Assembly: GCF_024721175.1 (NCBI RefSeq)
Contig: NZ_CP099399.1
Span: 620,001-684,000, forward strand
Length of the DNA: 64,000 nt
Direction: 5' to 3'
Source of the DNA: Rhizobium sp. Pop5
Lineage (GTDB): Bacteria > Pseudomonadota > Alphaproteobacteria > Rhizobiales > Rhizobiaceae
This document shows positions 54,578-62,839 of this stretch, in pieces. The notes under the pieces were generated by a model. That model was given only the letters and a program-made list of their open reading frames with translations, searched no databases and was not told the DNA's origin. A program made the position numbers and the translations under genes. Positions within the stretch are counted from its first letter, which is position 1. Every line of letters begins with the position of its first letter.

Positions 54578-54819
54578 AATGAAACTCCCATGTTCGAAGC
54601 GACTGTAGGGCGCAGGGGTTAATTTACGATTGCCCCATTCGACGCCGAAAAATTGCGGGATGGGAAGAAGGCAGGGTTAACGCGGCATCTTGATTATATT
54701 TAAAATCCTATTCATCAATTGGGCGGGAAAAGCCATTCTTACGGGCAATTTTCGCCATATTCAGGAGCTTATCTGTGACCAGTCATGTTCTCGTGCAGCG
54801 CTTCAAAAGGATTGTTGCC

Positions 54820-55080
54820 ATGCGTTTCGTCGTCGCCACGCTTTTGGCCACAGCAAGTTTCCTTTCACCGATGAGCGGTTTTGCCGAGAGCGCCGATGTC
54901 GAGGCCACGATCAAGAAGGTCGATACAACAAATCTCGTGCTGACGCTTGACGACGGCAAGACCTACCAGGCGCCCGAGGAATTCAATTTTGACGGCCTCG
55001 CAGCTGGCGTGAAGGTTATCGTCTTCTATACCGAGGTCGACGGCAAGCGCGTTATCAATGATCTCGATATCGTCAAGTAG
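54820..55080 (+). CDS. DUF1344 domain-containing secreted protein
   Basis: This 86-residue protein has a signal peptide (about 1-23, ATASFLSPMSGFAES) and the DUF1344 segment ADVEATIKKVDTTNLVLTLD then GKTYQAPEEFNFDGLAAG. The role is unknown; such small proteins are periplasmic and widespread in rhizobia. ATG 54820 has AAAGG upstream; an in-frame GTG at 54775 would extend it by 15 residues. The 242-base gap before it contains AT-rich sequence that may hold a promoter (about 54691-54725) but no other gene. Confidence 0.85.
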   Translation: MRFVVATLLATASFLSPMSGFAESADVEATIKKVDTTNLVLTLDDGKTYQAPEEFNFDGLAAGVKVIVFYTEVDGKRVINDLDIVK

Positions 55081-55174
55081 ACGGGTCTGACCGAGGCGCG
55101 CCACGAAATATCACGTGACACACTTTCTTTTGTGGCGCCCACGATGGTTTCGAGACAGCCGTGCGATTTGGGTC

Positions 55175-55765
55175 TTACAGCCAGACGATCGTCCGTTCTG
55201 CGGTATCGATCCTGACGATACGGTCCTGCGGGATTTCGCCTTCCGCGGCGCTGCTTTTCGGCAGATCGGCGATCGTCTTGAAAAGCGTCCGGATGACGCC
55301 GCCATGCGTCACGCAGACCGTCGGACGATCGACGGAGGTCAGCCATGAGCCGGTGCGCCAGGAGAGAATTTCATAGCTTTCCGCGTCATCGCCGGGCGGG
55401 ATGAAATCCCATTTCGAGGCGTTGCGTTCCGCCACCCGCTCGCGCTGGGTCGCCTTCAATTCCTTGAGCGTCGAGCCCTCCCAATCGCCAAAGGATATCT
55501 CCACCAGCCTCGGGTCGGTGCGGTAGGCAAGCGGCGGCAGGCCCATCGCGGCGCGCATGATTTCCATGGTCGCGCGCGTGCGCCCGAGCGGGCTTGCCAC
55601 GAAATCGAATTGATCGGCCGTGTCGCCGAGAATGTCCTTGAGCGCGATGCCGTTTTGACGGGCCTGTTCCAGGCCCGTCGCATTCATCGGGATATCTTTC
55701 TGACCCTGCAGGCGGCGCTCAGCGTTCCAGTCTGTCTGGCCGTGTCTGATCACGTAGATAAGCAC
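55175..55765 (-). CDS. histidine phosphatase family protein (GpmB-like)
   Basis: The 196-residue protein has IYVIRHGQTDWNAERRLQGQ at residues 3-22, SPLGRTRATMEIMRAAMG near 58, the acid EISFGDWEGSTLKEL near 87 and the second His in VCVTHGGVIRTLFKTI near 150. It belongs to the phosphoglycerate mutase-like phosphatases. Its substrate is not known. It is 25 bases downstream of fabI on the same strand, a pairing seen in other rhizobia. Confidence 0.92.
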   Translation of the reverse strand: MLIYVIRHGQTDWNAERRLQGQKDIPMNATGLEQARQNGIALKDILGDTADQFDFVASPLGRTRATMEIMRAAMGLPPLAYRTDPRLVEISFGDWEGSTLKELKATQRERVAERNASKWDFIPPGDDAESYEILSWRTGSWLTSVDRPTVCVTHGGVIRTLFKTIADLPKSSAAEGEIPQDRIVRIDTAERTIVWL

Positions 55766-55790
55766 GGTCTCGGCTCCGCTTATGGAGTAG

Positions 55791-56609
55791 TCAGTCCTTG
55801 ATGACGGAGATGTCAGGCGCGTCGACCGCCTTCATGCCGATGACATGATAGCCGCTGTCGGCGTGGTGCACTTCGCCGGTAACGGAGCGCGAGAGGTCGG
55901 ACAGGAGATAAAGGCCGACATCGCCGACTTCCTCGATGGTAACGGTGCGGCGCAGCGGCGCGTTATATTCGTTCCACTTCAGAATATAGCGGAAATCGCC
56001 GATGCCCGAGGCCGCAAGCGTCTTGATCGGACCGGCCGAAACGGCGTTGACGCGGATGTTTTTCGGTCCGAGGTCGACGGCGAGATATTTGACGCTCGCT
56101 TCGAGCGCGGCCTTGGCGACGCCCATGACGTTGTAGTTCGGCATCACCTTTTCCGCACCGTAATAGGTGAGGGTGAGCATCGAGCCGCCATCCGTCATCA
56201 GCTTCTCGGCGCGGCGAGCGACCGAGGTGAAGGAATAGACGGAGATCTGCATCGTCTTGGCGAAATTGTCGGGCGTCGTGTCGACATACCGGCCGGTCAG
56301 CTCGTCCTTGTCGGAAAAACCGATCGCGTGCACGATGAAGTCGATCTTGCCCCAGAGCCTTTCGACATTCTCGAAAACGGCGTCGATCGTGGCTTCGTCG
56401 CTGACATCGCAGTGGCCGACCAGCGTCGCGCCGATTTCGGCGGCAAGCGGCTCGACGCGCTTCTTCAATGCATCGCCCTGATAGGTGAATGCGACTTCTC
56501 CGCCCTGCGCATGAATGGCCTTGGCAATACCCCACGCAATCGAACGATTGTTGGCGACACCCATGATGACGCCGCGTTTGCCTGCCATGAGGCCGGATGC
56601 TTGAGCCAT
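55791..56609 (-). CDS. fabI: enoyl-[acyl-carrier-protein] reductase (NADH)
   Basis: FabI reduces trans-2-enoyl-ACP in the last step of each fatty-acid elongation cycle. The 272 residues have the cofactor loop MAGKRGVIMGVANNRSIAWG near residue 8, the SDR-like catalytic YYGAEKVMPNYNVMGVAK near 156 (Tyr-x6-Lys) and SAGPIKTLAASGI near 194. ATG 56609 (MAQASG) follows GGGAGCG; the in-frame extension to 56669 is not conserved. It precedes the phosphatase and follows a DnaJ-like gene on the same strand. Confidence 0.96.
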   Translation of the reverse strand: MAQASGLMAGKRGVIMGVANNRSIAWGIAKAIHAQGGEVAFTYQGDALKKRVEPLAAEIGATLVGHCDVSDEATIDAVFENVERLWGKIDFIVHAIGFSDKDELTGRYVDTTPDNFAKTMQISVYSFTSVARRAEKLMTDGGSMLTLTYYGAEKVMPNYNVMGVAKAALEASVKYLAVDLGPKNIRVNAVSAGPIKTLAASGIGDFRYILKWNEYNAPLRRTVTIEEVGDVGLYLLSDLSRSVTGEVHHADSGYHVIGMKAVDAPDISVIKD

Positions 56610-56730
56610 GTTTCGCTCCCTAGGAATCTGATCGATCCTGCCTATGGCATAGGCCGTTAATCGGTTCAAGCTTGGCCGAGATCATCAACTGTTAGGGATC
56701 GTAACAAAGGGTGCGAATGTCATGAAAATT

Positions 56731-57921
56731 TCACAAGAACAGGCCTTCGCGCATGCTCCTCATGAGATCGGTGACCTTGTCGTCGGGTTTTTCCCACAAC
56801 ATGATGCGCAATTCGACGACGAGATCGCCTCTTCCGCCTTCTTCGCGGGGCAATCCCTGGCCGGGTATCCGGATGGTCTTGTCTGAGCCGGACCATGCGG
56901 GAACGCTAACGTTCAGCGGACCGCTCGGTCCGTCGATGCGGGCCTCGGTGCCGAGCACCGCGTTTTCGATGCTGAGCGGCAGCACGGCGTGCAGATCGAA
57001 GCCGTCGACCGTAAAGCGCGGATCGGGCGCGATGCGGATGTTGATGACCGCATCGCCGCGCTGCATGCCCGGCAGCTTGAAGCCCTGTCCCTTGAGCCTC
57101 ACTTCGTGACCATCCGTCGTGCCTGCCGGTAAAGCGAAGCCGATTTCGCGGCCTTCCGGCAACGATGCCGTGATCCAGCCGCTCTTCAATACATCGTCGA
57201 TCGTGACCGTCGCCGTCGTCACTTCGTCAGGCGCTTTCTCGAGGCCTGCATCCTTGGCGCCGGTGAATCGGCGTACGAGCGATGTCAGGATGCTCAGCGG
57301 CAGCGACAGGTTGGCGCCGGCAGTTGCGGCAGCTTCGCCGGCTTCCTCGTCGCCCCTAGTCTCTGTCTCGGCGGCGTCGCCGTCCACCCGCCTGCCGGTT
57401 TCGCCCGCCTGCTGGCTCTGTGCCTGCGTGTTTTGCGTCTGCTGATATTGTGCCTGCTGTGCGCGACCTTGCGTCTGGCCGCCGGCTGCCGCACGCGCCT
57501 GGGCGCCGAAAATACGCTCGACCATCTCGTCGGCGGGCTCAGCCGATCCAGCCTGTTGCTTGGAGTTCTCGGCGGCAGCCTTCTGGGCGGCTCGCGCCAG
57601 CTCTTCCATCACGCGCTCGGCATTGGCCTGCGCTGCCTTGGCGCGCACCGCCGCCTCGCGGGCGGCCTGGCGCTGCTGCATGATCGTCTGTTCCTGCTTC
57701 TTGGCTTCCGCCATGCGCACGGCATTGTCGAACAGGCTGCGCTTGCGCGGGTCCTTCAGCGTTTCATAGGCGCGGCCGATCTCGGCAAACCGCGCTGTCG
57801 CCGTCGGATCGCCTTGATTGTGGTCGGGATGGGCTGCCTTGGCCATGTTGCGCCAGGCCGCCTTGATCTCGTCTGCCGCCGCGTCGCGCTTGACGCCCAA
57901 AATTTTGTAAGGATCGCGCAT
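56731..57921 (-). CDS. DnaJ-class co-chaperone without zinc finger (CbpA-like)
   Basis: The 396-residue protein has a J domain with HPDHNQGDPTATARFAEIG near residue 36 (HPD intact), then a long Gln/Ala-rich linker (about 75-200) and DnaJ C-terminal substrate-binding domains. The four-Cys-repeat zinc finger is absent. This resembles CbpA or DjlA-like chaperones that stimulate Hsp70. The linker is unusually long and low in complexity, and may be disordered. ATG 57921 is clear, with AAGGATCGCGC ahead. It may share a transcript with fabI. Confidence 0.9.
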   Translation of the reverse strand: MRDPYKILGVKRDAAADEIKAAWRNMAKAAHPDHNQGDPTATARFAEIGRAYETLKDPRKRSLFDNAVRMAEAKKQEQTIMQQRQAAREAAVRAKAAQANAERVMEELARAAQKAAAENSKQQAGSAEPADEMVERIFGAQARAAAGGQTQGRAQQAQYQQTQNTQAQSQQAGETGRRVDGDAAETETRGDEEAGEAAATAGANLSLPLSILTSLVRRFTGAKDAGLEKAPDEVTTATVTIDDVLKSGWITASLPEGREIGFALPAGTTDGHEVRLKGQGFKLPGMQRGDAVINIRIAPDPRFTVDGFDLHAVLPLSIENAVLGTEARIDGPSGPLNVSVPAWSGSDKTIRIPGQGLPREEGGRGDLVVELRIMLWEKPDDKVTDLMRSMREGLFL

Positions 57922-58220
57922 GTCAAAACCGCCGGTGTTGCGATGCCGGAGGCCTTATCCTTGCCCGGCATCCCGAAACTCCAATATCAATTGCACGGCC
58001 CACCCGCCGCAAAGGCACGAAGAGCCATTCTCAAGGCCGATCGTGGAGCCGAGTTGCTAATCACTTCTTATTTCTAGGGAGAGATGTGGGGTGTTTTGTC
58101 GTAAATGGTTAGCTCTTTGCTAAGCATTCGTCTGAACAGGGCCGGACATTAACTTGTCGGCCGGCCCGATCAGCTTTCCCACGGGAATCAGCTTCCCGCC
58201 GGAACTAGCTTTCCTCGGAA

Positions 58221-58679
58221 TTAACTTTCCGGCTGGAAACTCAAGAGCTGCCAATTGCCACCGCCGACCAGGCAGGTCTTGCCGTAGAATTTGGCGATAC
58301 CGACATAGGAATGCCGCGTCGTGCGGAACTGGCGGCAGACCTGGCCCGCCTCATTGTTCTCGACGATCGTATCGATGACGCCGGCACTGCCCGTCGATGC
58401 GTTGGCCCAGGGAAGCGGCTGGCCTTCGAGTTTGTTCACATCGGCCGAGGTCACGGCGTTACGCACGGTCATCTCGTCGGAAAGTGTGTCCGTGCTCGGC
58501 GGGGTCTGTGGCACGGTGCCGGTTGCCACCGACCGGTCGACCTTGGTTTCGCTCAGGAAATCCATGCCGCTGCCAACACAGCCGGAAAGCGACAGCATCG
58601 CGACGGCCATGACCAAGAATGCCCTGCTGCGTTGCCGCAGGCCCTTTGTATGGCGAATTGACTTTGCTATGACTTCCAC
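58221..58679 (-). CDS. small lipoprotein, RT0821/Lpp0805-like surface protein
   Basis: The 152-residue protein has a basic N-terminus and the lipobox MLSLSGCVGSG (Cys near residue 34), so it is probably lipid-anchored in the outer or inner membrane. Its C-terminal part, EAGQVCRQFRTTRHSYVGIA followed by KFYGKTCLVGGGNWQLLSF, resembles the RT0821/Lpp0805 surface protein family. The start GTG 58679 has AGGACGCAGG ahead; a start nearer the lipobox is possible. It is divergent from pdxH. The function is unknown. Confidence 0.78.
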   Translation of the reverse strand: MEVIAKSIRHTKGLRQRSRAFLVMAVAMLSLSGCVGSGMDFLSETKVDRSVATGTVPQTPPSTDTLSDEMTVRNAVTSADVNKLEGQPLPWANASTGSAGVIDTIVENNEAGQVCRQFRTTRHSYVGIAKFYGKTCLVGGGNWQLLSFQPES

Positions 58680-58744
58680 CCTGCGTCCTGTCCAGTTATG
58701 AAAAGCTGGGCGAGTTTTGAATGATCCGGGGCATTTGAGCTAAT

Positions 58745-59365
58745 ATGTCGGCAAACGAGTTAACAAGCGGTGACTTTACCGAAAGCGGCGAACCCTTCAA
58801 GCTTTTTGCCGAATGGCTGAAGGAAGCGGAGGCTTCCGAGCCCAACGACCCGAATGCCGTGGCGCTCGCAACGGTCGATGAGGATGGTCTTCCGAATGTC
58901 CGCATGGTTCTCCTGAAAGGATTCGATGACGACGGATTCGTCTTCTACACCAATTTTGAGAGCCAGAAAGGTCGTGAAATCTTAGGGCAGAAAAAAGCGG
59001 CCATGTGCTTTCATTGGAAAAGCCTGCGCCGGCAGGTGCGGCTGCGCGGCCCCGTCGAGATCGTGAGCGATGCCGAAGCGGACGCCTATTTCAAGACGCG
59101 TGCGCGCGGCAGCCGCATCGGCGCCTGGGCTTCCAAGCAGTCGCGGCCGCTGGAAAGTCGTTTCGCGCTGGAAAAGGCGGTGGCGGAATATACTGCGCGT
59201 TATGCCCTCGGCGATATTCCGCGCCCCGCCTACTGGTCCGGCTTCCGCATCCGCCCGACCTCGATCGAATTCTGGAAGGACCAGACATTCCGCCTGCACG
59301 ACCGAATCGAATTTCGTCGGTCCTCGCCCGAAGGCGACTGGCAAAAGGTGCGAATGTATCCGTGA
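58745..59365 (+). CDS. pdxH: pyridoxine/pyridoxamine 5'-phosphate oxidase
   Basis: PdxH oxidises pyridoxine or pyridoxamine phosphate to pyridoxal phosphate with FMN. The 206-residue protein has [20 protein letters not shown] near residue 56, [17 protein letters not shown] near 88 and the C-terminal [20 protein letters not shown] near 158 followed by FRLHDR. Length is normal. It converges with the polysaccharide deacetylase gene four bases away. Confidence 0.95.
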   Translation: MSANELTSGDFTESGEPFKLFAEWLKEAEASEPNDPNAVALATVDEDGLPNVRMVLLKGFDDDGFVFYTNFESQKGREILGQKKAAMCFHWKSLRRQVRLRGPVEIVSDAEADAYFKTRARGSRIGAWASKQSRPLESRFALEKAVAEYTARYALGDIPRPAYWSGFRIRPTSIEFWKDQTFRLHDRIEFRRSSPEGDWQKVRMYP

Positions 59366-59369
59366 CGGC

Positions 59370-60407
59370 TCACCGGCCCATGAGCTTCAGGGGTATGCCG
59401 GAGGCGAGTGCGGAGACGTAACGGTGCTTCTGATAGAAACCGTTAAGCGAAATGCGCGGCAGATACGCTGTTCTGTCCGCAGCCGGCAGCCCGGGCTGGG
59501 TGGTGACTGCGACCGCAAAGCCGAGATTGGTTGAAATGCGCGCCTCGCGGCTGGTCGCGGCATCGGCTGTGCCGTAGGGATAGGCGATCGTAACAGGACG
59601 GATGCCGGTCAACGCCTCCAGGTAATCCGCCGAAACCTGCATCTCGATTCGCGCTTCTGGCTCCGGCAGGCGGGCAAGCGCGCGATGGCTGATCGTGTGG
59701 GCGCCGAGCGCTGCGAGTGGACGCCTGGCGAGCCATTGCAATTCGTCGGGCCTCATGACCAGATCTCGCACGATATCGGTTGGTTCGATGCCGGTTTCCC
59801 GCGCCAGCGTATCGATTGCGGTGACGGCGTAGGCCTCGTCGGAGTGGTGGATGTAAGCGGCGAATCGATCGAAGGCATCCCATTGCTGCTGCGGACTGTC
59901 GAGCACCAGCCGTTCCGTGCCGCGGCCGAAATCGAAGCGGATTTCTCGTGTCTGGCGCAGCAGGACGGCGAGCGTCTCCCACCAGATACTGTGCGAACCT
60001 TCGGCAAAACCCTTGGTGACGAACACCGTGAACGGCGCCCGGTGCCGCTCGAAGACTGGCAGCGCGTATTCCAGATTGTTGACGTAGCCGTCGTCGAGTG
60101 TGAAGGCCGCGAACGGTCGCCCGTCGTCGGGTTCCGCAAGCAGCGCCGGCACGGCGTCGAGCGGCACGAAGCGATAGCCCGACCGTGTCAGGCGCTGCAG
60201 CGCTGCATTGAGAAAGCGGGGGGTAATTTCAAGATGCGCGTTGGGCTCGAAGTCCTGGGGAATGTGCGGACGGACATGATGCAGCGTGAAGACGACGCCA
60301 CGCCCGCGCGCTGCGCGCATCAGTCCAGCCGAGGCGAGCAGCGAGGAGACTTCCAGCCCGGCGCCGATCGCCGCGCGTTTTGCCAGTCGCTTCCAATGTC
60401 CTGTCAT
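59370..60407 (-). CDS. polysaccharide deacetylase family protein
   Basis: The 345-residue protein has the NodB-homology core: VVFTLHHVRPHIPQD near residue 35, FAAFTLDDGYVNNLEYALPV near 96 (the metal-binding Asp-Asp) and PFTVFVTKGFAEGSHSIWW near 121, then HTISHRALARLP near 232 with the metal-binding HxxxH and the Tyr/Gly-rich TIAYPYGTADAATSREARI segment. These enzymes de-N-acetylate chitooligosaccharide, peptidoglycan or exopolysaccharide. The substrate is not known. No clear signal peptide is visible, but the N-terminus is hydrophobic. Confidence 0.9.
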   Translation of the reverse strand: MTGHWKRLAKRAAIGAGLEVSSLLASAGLMRAARGRGVVFTLHHVRPHIPQDFEPNAHLEITPRFLNAALQRLTRSGYRFVPLDAVPALLAEPDDGRPFAAFTLDDGYVNNLEYALPVFERHRAPFTVFVTKGFAEGSHSIWWETLAVLLRQTREIRFDFGRGTERLVLDSPQQQWDAFDRFAAYIHHSDEAYAVTAIDTLARETGIEPTDIVRDLVMRPDELQWLARRPLAALGAHTISHRALARLPEPEARIEMQVSADYLEALTGIRPVTIAYPYGTADAATSREARISTNLGFAVAVTTQPGLPAADRTAYLPRISLNGFYQKHRYVSALASGIPLKLMGR

Positions 60408-60629
60408 GCGGCGTCCGTCCCCTGCGATCGCCGGAGATTAGCGAGCCCGACTTAAGCCTTGCTGAATCCCGAAGGTGGACAAGTCCTTTTATATCCGGTT
60501 AACCAAGACAATGAAAAGGCTAGAAAAATGGTAGGCGTTGCCTCAAAGTCGCGCCAAACTTGCGGCTTCTGTCACATTACGGGACAAATGCCGGTCCTAT
60601 CGGGAGCCGGGGGCATCAAGGGGAAGTGC

Positions 60630-61943
60630 ATGAAAAAGCTTTTGGCGGCTGTTTTGACCGTGACGCTTGCCGTTTCGGCGCCTCTTGCTGCGCTTGCCGG
60701 CAGCGCTTCTCTGGTCCTTGATGCCCGAACCGGCAAGGTTCTCGCCGCCGAAAACGCCGATACGCTGAACCATCCGGCGTCGCTGACGAAGATGATGACG
60801 CTCTATCTCACCTTCGAAGCTTTGAAGCGCGGCAATATCTCCTGGGACACGCAGGTCGCGATGTCGAAATATGCCGCCGCACGGCCGCCGACCAAGCTTG
60901 GTGTCAAAGCGGGCGGCACGATCACCGTGCGCGAGGCGGTCTATGGCATGATCGTCAAATCCGCCAACGATGCGGCCGCCGCCATGGCCGAGAAGCTCGG
61001 CGGCTCCGAAAGCGGCTTTGCCCGGATGATGACGGCAAAGGCCCGCCAGCTCGGAATGAGCCGAACCGTCTTCGTCAACGCATCGGGCCTGCCGGACAGC
61101 AGCCAGGTGACGACCGCGCGTGACATGTCGACTCTTGCGGTGGCGCTGATGAGGAACTATCCGAACGAATACCGGCTGTTTTCGGTGGCAAGCTTCAATT
61201 TCCGTGGCCGAACCGTGCGCGGCCACAATAATCTCATGTACCGCTATCAGGGCATGGACGGTATCAAGACCGGTTACACCAACGCCTCCGGCTTCAATCT
61301 CGTCAGTGCCGTGAAGGACGGCAACCGCCGGGTGGTCGGCGTCGTGTTCGGCGGTCGCACCGCCCGCAGCCGCGACGACAAGATGGCGGCGTTGCTCGAT
61401 CGTTATCTCGGCCGCGCCTCGTCTTCTGGCGGCGCCGGGCTGGTAGCGAGCGTCGGCGCTACAGAACCTGTCGAAGTCGCTTCGGCGGCCGATGCTTCCG
61501 ATGTTCCGGTGCCGCTGAACGCACGGCGTCCGGCCGGCGAGCCCGCGCCGAAGAACCTGGCCCCCAAAAATCTTGCCGCGAACAGCCTCGCCTACGCCGA
61601 TGATGCCGTCGTCCCGCTGGAACGCCCTACCGCAATGGACGAGATCTTGACCGCTGACAAGGCGGCGAAGACCTCGGCAGAGAAGGCCGATGGAAACTGG
61701 CAGATCCAGATTTCGGCCGCCCCGAGCGCCGATGCGGCGCGTGCGCTTCTCAACCAAGCCAAGTCGGAAGGCGGTGCGCCGCTCGTCTCGGCCTCTCCCT
61801 ACACCGAGGCTGTGGGGCAGGGGGCGAACAAGATCTATCGCGCCCGTTTCGTCGGCTTCGCCAGCAAGGACGCCGCCGAGTCCGCCTGCGACGCGCTGAA
61901 GCAACGGTCTTACGATTGCATGCTGCTGCCGGACCACGGCTGA
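60630..61943 (+). CDS. D-alanyl-D-alanine carboxypeptidase with SPOR domain
   Basis: The 437-residue protein has a signal peptide (about 1-25), an S11 peptidase domain and a C-terminal SPOR domain. The catalytic Ser and Lys are in HPASLTKMMTLYL (SxxK near residue 49), the SxN motif is VKSANDAAAA near 111 and the KTG is in GMDGIKTGYTNASG near 212. The SPOR part (about 355-437) contains WQIQISAAPSADAARAL and the ending CDALKQRSYDCMLLP. It trims the terminal D-Ala of peptidoglycan and is probably septum-directed. ATG 60630 is chosen because AAGGGGA and the signal peptide follow; upstream in-frame extension is not conserved. Confidence 0.95.
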   Translation: MKKLLAAVLTVTLAVSAPLAALAGSASLVLDARTGKVLAAENADTLNHPASLTKMMTLYLTFEALKRGNISWDTQVAMSKYAAARPPTKLGVKAGGTITVREAVYGMIVKSANDAAAAMAEKLGGSESGFARMMTAKARQLGMSRTVFVNASGLPDSSQVTTARDMSTLAVALMRNYPNEYRLFSVASFNFRGRTVRGHNNLMYRYQGMDGIKTGYTNASGFNLVSAVKDGNRRVVGVVFGGRTARSRDDKMAALLDRYLGRASSSGGAGLVASVGATEPVEVASAADASDVPVPLNARRPAGEPAPKNLAPKNLAANSLAYADDAVVPLERPTAMDEILTADKAAKTSAEKADGNWQIQISAAPSADAARALLNQAKSEGGAPLVSASPYTEAVGQGANKIYRARFVGFASKDAAESACDALKQRSYDCMLLPDHG

Positions 61944-62013
61944 TCGCCGTCCGAGCACTCTGGACAATCATCGGGAATCAGGGTTCTCCTTCATAAACAA
62001 AAGGAGAACATCC

Positions 62014-62316
62014 ATGTTGCGCCGTCTCGCCGACCAGTTCGAAACGTCTTCCTCTTCCCATGTCGCCGCAAACGGCATTGAGCGTGACGCCGATTGGTTT
62101 CTTCTGAAGCTGCAGGAGGAAATGGGCGAGCTCACCCAGGCCTGGAACCGCCTGACCGGCCGCGGCCGCGCGAAGGGCCGCTCGGCTGAAGACATGCAGC
62201 GTGACCTCGCCGACGAGGCCGCCGACGTACTTGGACACCTCCTGCTGTTTGCTCGCCGCAATGAGATCGATCTCGCCGCCGCGATCGAGCGGAAGTGGCT
62301 GTTTCAGCCATCATGA
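62014..62316 (+). CDS. MazG-like nucleotide pyrophosphohydrolase
   Basis: The 100-residue all-alpha protein has the EExxE motif in LKLQEEMGELTQAWNRL (about 31-47) and the ExxD in DLADEAADVLGHLLLFA (about 64-80), the metal-binding pattern of MazG-type pyrophosphohydrolases. These hydrolyse nucleoside triphosphates; the natural substrate is unknown here. The start ATG 62014 has AAAGGAGAACATCC immediately upstream. It converges with the GNAT gene 17 bases away. Confidence 0.88.
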   Translation: MLRRLADQFETSSSSHVAANGIERDADWFLLKLQEEMGELTQAWNRLTGRGRAKGRSAEDMQRDLADEAADVLGHLLLFARRNEIDLAAAIERKWLFQPS

Positions 62317-62333
62317 CCTTCTGAAAGCTTCGG

Positions 62334-62825
62334 TCAGCCGACCTTATATCGGTAGAATTTGCTGTCCACCGCCATCAGCGGGAACGAGCGGGGCAGGGCG
62401 GTCTTGGCGATCTCTGTAAAGCCGTTCTTCTCGTAGAAGCGATGCGCGGCGAGGAATTTGTCGGTCGTGCCGAGAAAAATGTCGGTGAGGCCGGCATCCC
62501 TGGCATGGGCGAACAGGCGATCGAGAAGCAGCGCCGCCACGCCGTGCTCGCGGCCGCGAACCTCAGCGGCGACGAACATCTTGCGCAGCGCCGCATGGTC
62601 GTTGCCGATATCCTTGAGCCCGACCGTGCCGACGATGGCGCCATTCTTGACGGCGACCCAGAACTGTCCTTTGCCGCATTGATAGAAATCCGGGATGACC
62701 CTGAGATCCGGTTGAGCATCGGCGGTAATGTCGATACCGAATTCCTCGCGCTGGATCGGCAGGATGACCGATAGCACGGCATCCGCATCATCGGCGGCAA
62801 AGGGTCTGATTTCGATGTCCGACAT
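62334..62825 (-). CDS. GNAT family N-acetyltransferase
   Basis: The 163-residue protein has the GNAT core: AVLSVILPIQREEFGID near residue 17, FWVAVKNGAIVGTVGLKDIG near 55, the CoA-binding RGREHGVAALLLDRLFAHA near 90 (the Q/RxxGxG-like loop as RGREHGVA) and AHRFYEKNGFTEI near 126. The substrate is unknown. ATG 62825 (MSDIEIRPF) follows GGGAGGCGCTG; an upstream in-frame start at 62912 lies within tldD. It is 14 bases downstream of tldD on the same strand, so it is probably co-transcribed. Confidence 0.9.
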   Translation of the reverse strand: MSDIEIRPFAADDADAVLSVILPIQREEFGIDITADAQPDLRVIPDFYQCGKGQFWVAVKNGAIVGTVGLKDIGNDHAALRKMFVAAEVRGREHGVAALLLDRLFAHARDAGLTDIFLGTTDKFLAAHRFYEKNGFTEIAKTALPRSFPLMAVDSKFYRYKVG

Positions 62826-62839
62826 CAGCGCCTCCCGCC

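Noticed and set aside
60597..61967. 456-codon minus-strand frame opposite the D,D-carboxypeptidase
   Set aside because: It is antisense to a protein with intact catalytic motifs and has no start context or domain.
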